Positions 59,893-64,000 of a DNA stretch of 64,000 bases are shown here, piece after piece. A program made the translations under genes and the position numbers. The notes beneath the pieces are model-generated. The model was given only the letters and a program-made list of their open reading frames with translations. It ran no database searches and was not told where the DNA came from. Each line of letters opens with the position of its first letter. Within the stretch, counting starts at the first letter, position 1. Source of the DNA: JACDAE01 sp963717195 (GTDB lineage: Bacteria > Chloroflexota > Ktedonobacteria > Ktedonobacterales > Ktedonobacteraceae); NCBI GenBank assembly GCA_963717195.1, contig CAVQVR010000010.1, positions 372,001 to 436,000 of the forward strand, read 5' to 3'.

Positions 59893-61533
59893 ATGCAAAA
59901 AGGACGCATTACGAAATACCAACCTTTCCCACCCATTGATTTGCCCGATCGGCAGTGGCCCTCACGGACCATTACCAGCGCACCCGCATGGTGTAGCGTC
60001 GATCTGCGCGATGGCAATCAGGCACTTGCCATCCCCATGAGTGTAGCTGAAAAGCTGCAGATGTTCAAGCTACTGGTAGAGATCGGCTTCAAAGAGATCG
60101 AAGTCGGCTTTCCAGCGGCATCACAGATCGAGTTTGACTTCATTCGCCGCCTGATCGAAGAAGAGCACATTCCTGACGATGTCACCATCCAGGTACTTGT
60201 ACAGGCACGTGAAGAGCTAATCGGACGCACATTTGAGTCTATACAAGGTGCAAAAAAGGCCATCGTCCATCTCTATAACTCAACCTCACCACTACAGCGT
60301 CGCGTCGTATTCGGTATGGAGAAACCTGAGATTGTCGGCATCGCCACGCGCGGCACACAACTGGTGAAAGAGCTGGCCGCAACGCTTCCTGACACTCAGA
60401 TCATATTCCAGTACTCGCCAGAAAGCTTTTCATCGACCGAAATTGAATTCTCTCTGGAGATCTGTGAGGCGGTCGTCGACATCTGGCAGCCCACGCGCGA
60501 AAATAAAATCATCCTCAACCTACCAGCCACTGTAGAATTCTTCACACCCAATATCCATGCCGATCAGATCGAATGGTTCTGCCGCCACCTGCGCAACCGC
60601 GACACCGCCATCATCAGCCTGCACACCCATAACGACCGTGGAACAGGTGTCGCGGCAACCGAACTGGGCTTGCTGGCCGGAGCTGATCGTGTCGAAGGAA
60701 CGCTCTTCGGCAATGGTGAGCGCACTGGAAACGTCGATATTGTCACGCTAGCCCTCAATATGTATACCCAGGGCATTGACCCCAACCTGGACTTCAGCGA
60801 CATCAACGCCATCCGCACCACCTACGAATGCTGCACTCGTATGGGAGTCCCACCACGATTACCGTATGCAGGCGAACTGGTCTTTACCGCATTCTCAGGC
60901 TCACACCAGGACGCAATCAACAAAGGAATGACCGCACAGGATCCCGAACCGGGTGCACTCTGGCAGGTACCCTATTTACCACTCGACCCCAAGGACATCG
61001 GTCGCACATATGAAGCTATCATTCGCATCAACTCGCAATCCGGCAAGGGCGGCGTAGCTTATGTAATGGAAAACGAATTCGGCTTCATGCTGCCCCGAGC
61101 CATGCGCATCGAGTTTGGCAAGATCATCAATACGCTTGCCGACGAAAGAGGTGAAGAGATTTCCAGCCGCCAGATTCTGCAGGCATTTGAAAAAGAATAT
61201 TTGCAACACACCGGTCATCTCAAGCTCGAAGCATTCTCCAGTCAGACCACTCTGGATGCCGATGGCAATGAGGTGGTGGAATGCACCGCACACATCCTCA
61301 TTGACGACAACATACACACGTTACAGGCACATGGCAACGGTCCTATCGATGCATTTGCCCATGCACTCAACCAGGCCGAGATCGCGAAATTCAAAGTGCT
61401 CTCTTACGCCGAACATTCATTAAGCCAGGGAGCCAGCGCACAGGCTGTCGCGTATATCCAGATAGAGATGCTATCCGGGCAGACATTCTTCGGTGCAGGC
61501 ATCGAGACCAACATCGATATCTGCGTCCGTTAA
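59893..61533 (+). CDS. leuA: 2-isopropylmalate synthase
   Basis: 546 residues, the long LeuA form. The N-terminal PDRQWPSRTITSAPAWCSVDLRDGNQAL carries the metal-binding Arg-Asp. In the TIM barrel, HTHNDRGTGVAATELGLLAGADRVEGTLFGNGERTGN holds the His pair and GNGER loop (given here in full only as a family phrase of several short motifs: HTHND, GTGVA, GNGERTGN). The C-terminal LeuA dimer/allosteric domain (about 420-545) is present, so feedback control by leucine is likely. It joins acetyl-CoA and 2-oxoisovalerate, the first leucine step. No other leu genes are adjacent. Confidence 0.93.
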   Translation: MQKGRITKYQPFPPIDLPDRQWPSRTITSAPAWCSVDLRDGNQALAIPMSVAEKLQMFKLLVEIGFKEIEVGFPAASQIEFDFIRRLIEEEHIPDDVTIQVLVQAREELIGRTFESIQGAKKAIVHLYNSTSPLQRRVVFGMEKPEIVGIATRGTQLVKELAATLPDTQIIFQYSPESFSSTEIEFSLEICEAVVDIWQPTRENKIILNLPATVEFFTPNIHADQIEWFCRHLRNRDTAIISLHTHNDRGTGVAATELGLLAGADRVEGTLFGNGERTGNVDIVTLALNMYTQGIDPNLDFSDINAIRTTYECCTRMGVPPRLPYAGELVFTAFSGSHQDAINKGMTAQDPEPGALWQVPYLPLDPKDIGRTYEAIIRINSQSGKGGVAYVMENEFGFMLPRAMRIEFGKIINTLADERGEEISSRQILQAFEKEYLQHTGHLKLEAFSSQTTLDADGNEVVECTAHILIDDNIHTLQAHGNGPIDAFAHALNQAEIAKFKVLSYAEHSLSQGASAQAVAYIQIEMLSGQTFFGAGIETNIDICVR

Positions 61534-61640
61534 AGCCCTGCTCAGCGCCCTCAATCGCGCTCTCACTAGACAAAGGCAAGCTGTCTATAGCAGTGCAGGT
61601 AATACTGGTAGGGACCACCTGGTAATTTAAAGGAGGTGAA

Positions 61641-62069
61641 ATGAATATGTTACAAACGACACCATTTCTTTTATTTGATGGAAATTGCGCTGAAGCAATG
61701 ACATTTTACCATTCATGTCTTGGTGGAGAATTAGCCCTGACTAAGCTTGGTGATACTCCCATGAAAGACCAGTTCCCAAAAGAGAAGCACAACAGGATGA
61801 TCAATGCTCACCTCAAAAGTGGTGCTATTGCTCTATCAGCCACAGACTGGATGGCTTCTCCTACATTTGAACCAAAACAAGGGAATACGTATGCAATCTT
61901 TGTGATTGGTAGAACGTATGACGAATTAAAAGCGGTCTTCGATAAACTGGCAGAAGGAGCAGAAAAGGAATGGTTTCAAGAGTTGCATGATATGCCATTT
62001 GGAACGTATGGACAGTTTTATGATAAATATGGCGTTCAGTGGATTTTTAGAGGAGAGAAAAAAGAATGA
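61641..62069 (+). CDS. VOC-superfamily PhnB-like protein
   Basis: 142 residues. A single PhnB-type vicinal-oxygen-chelate fold: TPFLLFDGNCAEAMTFYHSCLGGEL at the start and GQFYDKYGVQWIF at the end, both typical. Such proteins are often called 3-demethylubiquinone methyltransferase-like or glyoxalase-like, but usually have no proven activity. AAAGGAGG stands right before the ATG. Codon use is more A+T-rich than its neighbours, which hints at transfer from a firmicute-like source. Confidence 0.9.
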   Translation: MNMLQTTPFLLFDGNCAEAMTFYHSCLGGELALTKLGDTPMKDQFPKEKHNRMINAHLKSGAIALSATDWMASPTFEPKQGNTYAIFVIGRTYDELKAVFDKLAEGAEKEWFQELHDMPFGTYGQFYDKYGVQWIFRGEKKE

Positions 62070-62205
62070 TGAGTTACCATGCTGCTTTCCTTTCATTCGA
62101 GACCGTGTGTGCCAATTTCCCTACAAATTAGCACAAAAAGCGGTAAGAAGTCGCCCTCATAGCGAGAACGGGTGCATTTCATTCATATAGGGCATCGAAT
62201 GACCA

Positions 62206-62655
62206 TCAACAGGGTACTATTTTCCGCAATAGTATCACAAGCTCACCCCGTTCCCTGGCATCCAGGCGCTCAATTAGCATCTGGACGCGCCCTAAAAGAA
62301 CATGGTCGGCCTCCTGCAATGCCTGTGCGCCAGCATCAGTCAAAGTCACATACACCTCGCGCTGATCGGTATTGGGGGTACGTGAACGTACAATGTAGCC
62401 AAGACCTTCAAGCGTATCCAGCATACGTGTTATGCCCGCAGTCGTCACCCCCAGAGGTTCCGCCAGATCGCCAACGCGCACCATCTCCTGTTGCACCTGC
62501 CGATCCGTCAGTAATCGCAGTGTGCGCTGTTGTGGACGTGAGAGCGGGCCAAACTGCCGCCCCAGATAGCTATTCCAACGTTCCAACGCCTGTGCGATCG
62601 TCACCACTTCGTCGTTAAACATCTCATCCACTCTTTCATAGGCATTAGTTGGCAT
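62206..62655 (-). CDS. MarR-family transcriptional regulator
   Basis: 149 residues from the ATG at 62655; an ATG at 62622 would also serve. Winged helix at about 50-120: LSRPQQRTLRLL, VGDLAEPLGVTTAGITRMLDTLEGLGYIVRSRTPNTDQREVYVTLTDAG in consecutive parts, ending in the dimer helices. It should repress genes and release on binding a small ligand. The divergent neighbour is the SqdB-like gene, 280 bp away, a possible target. The open frame upstream crosses a half palindrome and is not used. Confidence 0.88.
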   Translation of the reverse strand: MPTNAYERVDEMFNDEVVTIAQALERWNSYLGRQFGPLSRPQQRTLRLLTDRQVQQEMVRVGDLAEPLGVTTAGITRMLDTLEGLGYIVRSRTPNTDQREVYVTLTDAGAQALQEADHVLLGRVQMLIERLDARERGELVILLRKIVPC

Positions 62656-62672
62656 CTTTGCCCACACCCACA

Positions 62673-62703
62673 CGGGTTTGTAAACGGCACCCCTACACCA
62701 GTG
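62673..62703. repeat. Half copy of the family B repeat
   Basis: CGGGTTTGTAAACGGCACCC followed by CTACACCAGTG matches one arm of 26820-26916. No second arm is seen before 62934. The rest of the gap (62704-62934) has no recognised feature. Confidence 0.6.
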
Positions 62704-62934
62704 TCTCCTAATATATCCGTGGCTCCGTTTTATTATTGGGGGCATGAGCAACCTGGAAGGCTCCAGCACTCAAAAAACCGTTCGCTCTCCATCTTTGCGA
62801 GGAAACACTCTATTGACTAACGCAATCAATTAATGATAGTATCTCTAGTATAGCATGGAGCATTGCTAGAGGCAAGTTTGATGAACTGCCACTCTGCTCA
62901 CAATGCAACCGGGATAACGACGGAGGAACTCTGT

Positions 62935-64000
62935 ATGCGTATTCTCATTCTGGGTGGCGATGGCTACCTTGGCTGGCCCCAATCACTCTACCTCTCCAGT
63001 AAAGGGCATGACGTTACCATCTTCGACAATTTCACACGCAGGCATTTCGACCTTGAACGCGGTTTCGACAGTTTACTTCCCATCTATACGCTGCAACAAC
63101 GCGCTGCCGCCTGGAAAGAAGTTACTGGACGACAAATTCAGTTGCGCATTGGCGATACGATGGATTATGAAGCGCTTTCCTGCGTCTTTCGAGATGTGCA
63201 GCCTGAAGCAGTCGTCCACTTTGCCGAGCAGCGTTCAGCTCCCTATTCAATGATTGATCGTAAACATGCCGTTTATACACAAACCAATAACGTCATTGGG
63301 ACACTTAACGTCCTGTATGCAATAAAAGAATTCGCTCCCGAGTGCCACCTTGTGAAGCTGGGTACAATGGGAGAGTATGGCACCCCCAATATTGATATTG
63401 AAGAAGGCTTCATCGAAATCCATCACAAAGGACGCTCAGATGTCCTACCTTACCCAAAACAGCCCAATTCATTCTATCATTTAACTAAAGTTCATGATAG
63501 TCATAACATTACGTTCTGCTGCAAAATATGGGGACTGCGTGCCACCGACCTGAATCAGGGTATTGTCTATGGTGTAGAGACCGACGAGACTCTGCAAGAT
63601 CCACGCCTGGCAACACGTTTCGATTACGATCAGATCTACGGCACCGCTCTGAACCGCTTCTGCGTCCAGGCATCTGTCGGATACCCTCTTACCGTGTATG
63701 GAAAAGGTGGACAGACGCGCGGATACATCAATTTAAAAGATACTATCAGGTGTGTCGAACTGGCCATTACCTCACCAGCTAAAGAAGGTGAATACCGCGT
63801 TTTTAACCAGATTACCGAACAATTTTCATTGCTCGAACTGGCGGAAATGGTTGCCAACTACAGCAAAGTTCTCGGCTTAGAGGCTCAAATAACCCATCTT
63901 CCCAATCCTCGCGTTGAGGCAGAGCAGCATTACTATCATGCCACTCATACCCACCTTATCGAACTGGGACTTGAACCGCATCTCCTGAACGAAGCCGTCC
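62935..64000 (+). CDS. sqdB: SqdB/SQD1-like UDP-sulfoquinovose synthase (3' end outside window)
   Basis: 355 residues are visible. It is an extended short-chain dehydrogenase: GGDGYLG nucleotide loop at 7-13, HFAEQRSAPYSM, GTMGEYGTPNIDIEEG with the active-site Thr/Glu and YHLTK (Tyr-Lys pair), then QGIVYGVETDET and RGYINLKDT. These phrases are specific for the sulfolipid enzyme, which makes UDP-sulfoquinovose from UDP-glucose and sulfite, the head group donor of SQDG membrane lipid. GGAGG at good distance before the ATG. The partner glycosyltransferase would be expected to the right. Confidence 0.9.
   Translation, partial: MRILILGGDGYLGWPQSLYLSSKGHDVTIFDNFTRRHFDLERGFDSLLPIYTLQQRAAAWKEVTGRQIQLRIGDTMDYEALSCVFRDVQPEAVVHFAEQRSAPYSMIDRKHAVYTQTNNVIGTLNVLYAIKEFAPECHLVKLGTMGEYGTPNIDIEEGFIEIHHKGRSDVLPYPKQPNSFYHLTKVHDSHNITFCCKIWGLRATDLNQGIVYGVETDETLQDPRLATRFDYDQIYGTALNRFCVQASVGYPLTVYGKGGQTRGYINLKDTIRCVELAITSPAKEGEYRVFNQITEQFSLLELAEMVANYSKVLGLEAQITHLPNPRVEAEQHYYHATHTHLIELGLEPHLLNEAV

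Noticed and set aside
1..64000. tRNA, rRNA or known riboswitch genes
   Set aside because: None was recognised by eye; a covariance-model scan would be needed to exclude small RNAs.

Overview
The window reads as chromosome of a Chloroflexota bacterium, most likely class Ktedonobacteria. This is an inference from protein style and not from a 16S or marker match. The signs are XRE-HTH/TPR regulators, zinc-ribbon/kinase-like proteins with long acidic linkers, lipoproteins with low-complexity tails, a spore-coat style collagen-like protein, medium G+C, extended -10 promoters (TGnTATAAT) and very many palindromic repeats. Dense genes on both strands are mostly metabolic or regulatory. No rRNA, tRNA or CRISPR array was recognised.

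Layout. 1-9.9 kb: AIM24-family fragment, PsiE-like membrane protein, RRM RNA-binding protein, D-2-hydroxyacid dehydrogenase, aldo/keto reductase, a discoidin/collagen/BclA-like surface protein broken by two frameshifts, an SpoU/TrmH RNA methyltransferase, a repeat lipoprotein and a DHA2 drug exporter. 10.1-12.3 kb: an ECF-type sigma factor fused to ankyrin repeats, overlapping by 4 bp a shortened and frameshifted ATP-synthase-beta-like gene. 12.5-21 kb: a D,D-carboxypeptidase, then a probable operon of response regulator, histidine kinase, DUF5666-like lipoprotein, MacA-like adaptor, ABC ATPase and frameshifted MacB-like permease, which together form a sensed export system. 21-27 kb: broken AlkA-like glycosylase, orphan LuxR-type regulator, orphan ATP-synthase c subunit, epoxide hydrolase, broken XRE/TPR regulator. 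27-43 kb: zinc-ribbon pseudokinase, Ca2+/H+ antiporter, glucoamylase with an internal amber stop, TnpB, membrane proteins, a second aldo/keto reductase, TPR protein, YvcK, GYD protein, a GGCT-like membrane protein (frameshifted) and an eIF-2B-like protein. 43-48 kb: amidase, guaB, a 71-bp tandem array, xylulokinase. 48-53 kb: an accessory segment with a MITE carrying an 8-bp target duplication, a DUF3987 ATPase and CHC2/TOPRIM primase pair around an origin-like intergenic region, and a REP-associated tyrosine transposase (RAYT). 53-64 kb: DrrAB-like ABC exporter, VKOR-family protein, hydrolase, holin-like protein, trmB, leuA, VOC protein, MarR regulator and the start of an SqdB-like sulfolipid gene.

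The strongest unexplained signal is a system of palindromes (about 80-140 bp, arms 28-41 bp) whose outer ends begin GTAG and finish CTAC, in several unrelated arm families. They sit mostly between or at the 3' ends of genes, often supply the stop codon of the neighbouring gene, and coexist with one RAYT gene that has a 41-bp-arm copy just upstream. GTAG-headed hairpins are the known substrates of RAYT enzymes in Proteobacteria, so this looks like a REP/RAYT system in Chloroflexota. A second repeat class with CATTGACTCC ends shows target-site duplications, and one copy is nested inside a GTAG palindrome.

Seven genes are interrupted: eight single-base frameshifts and one nonsense codon. Several frameshifts fall in short homopolymers, so assembly indels must be excluded before real gene decay is claimed.
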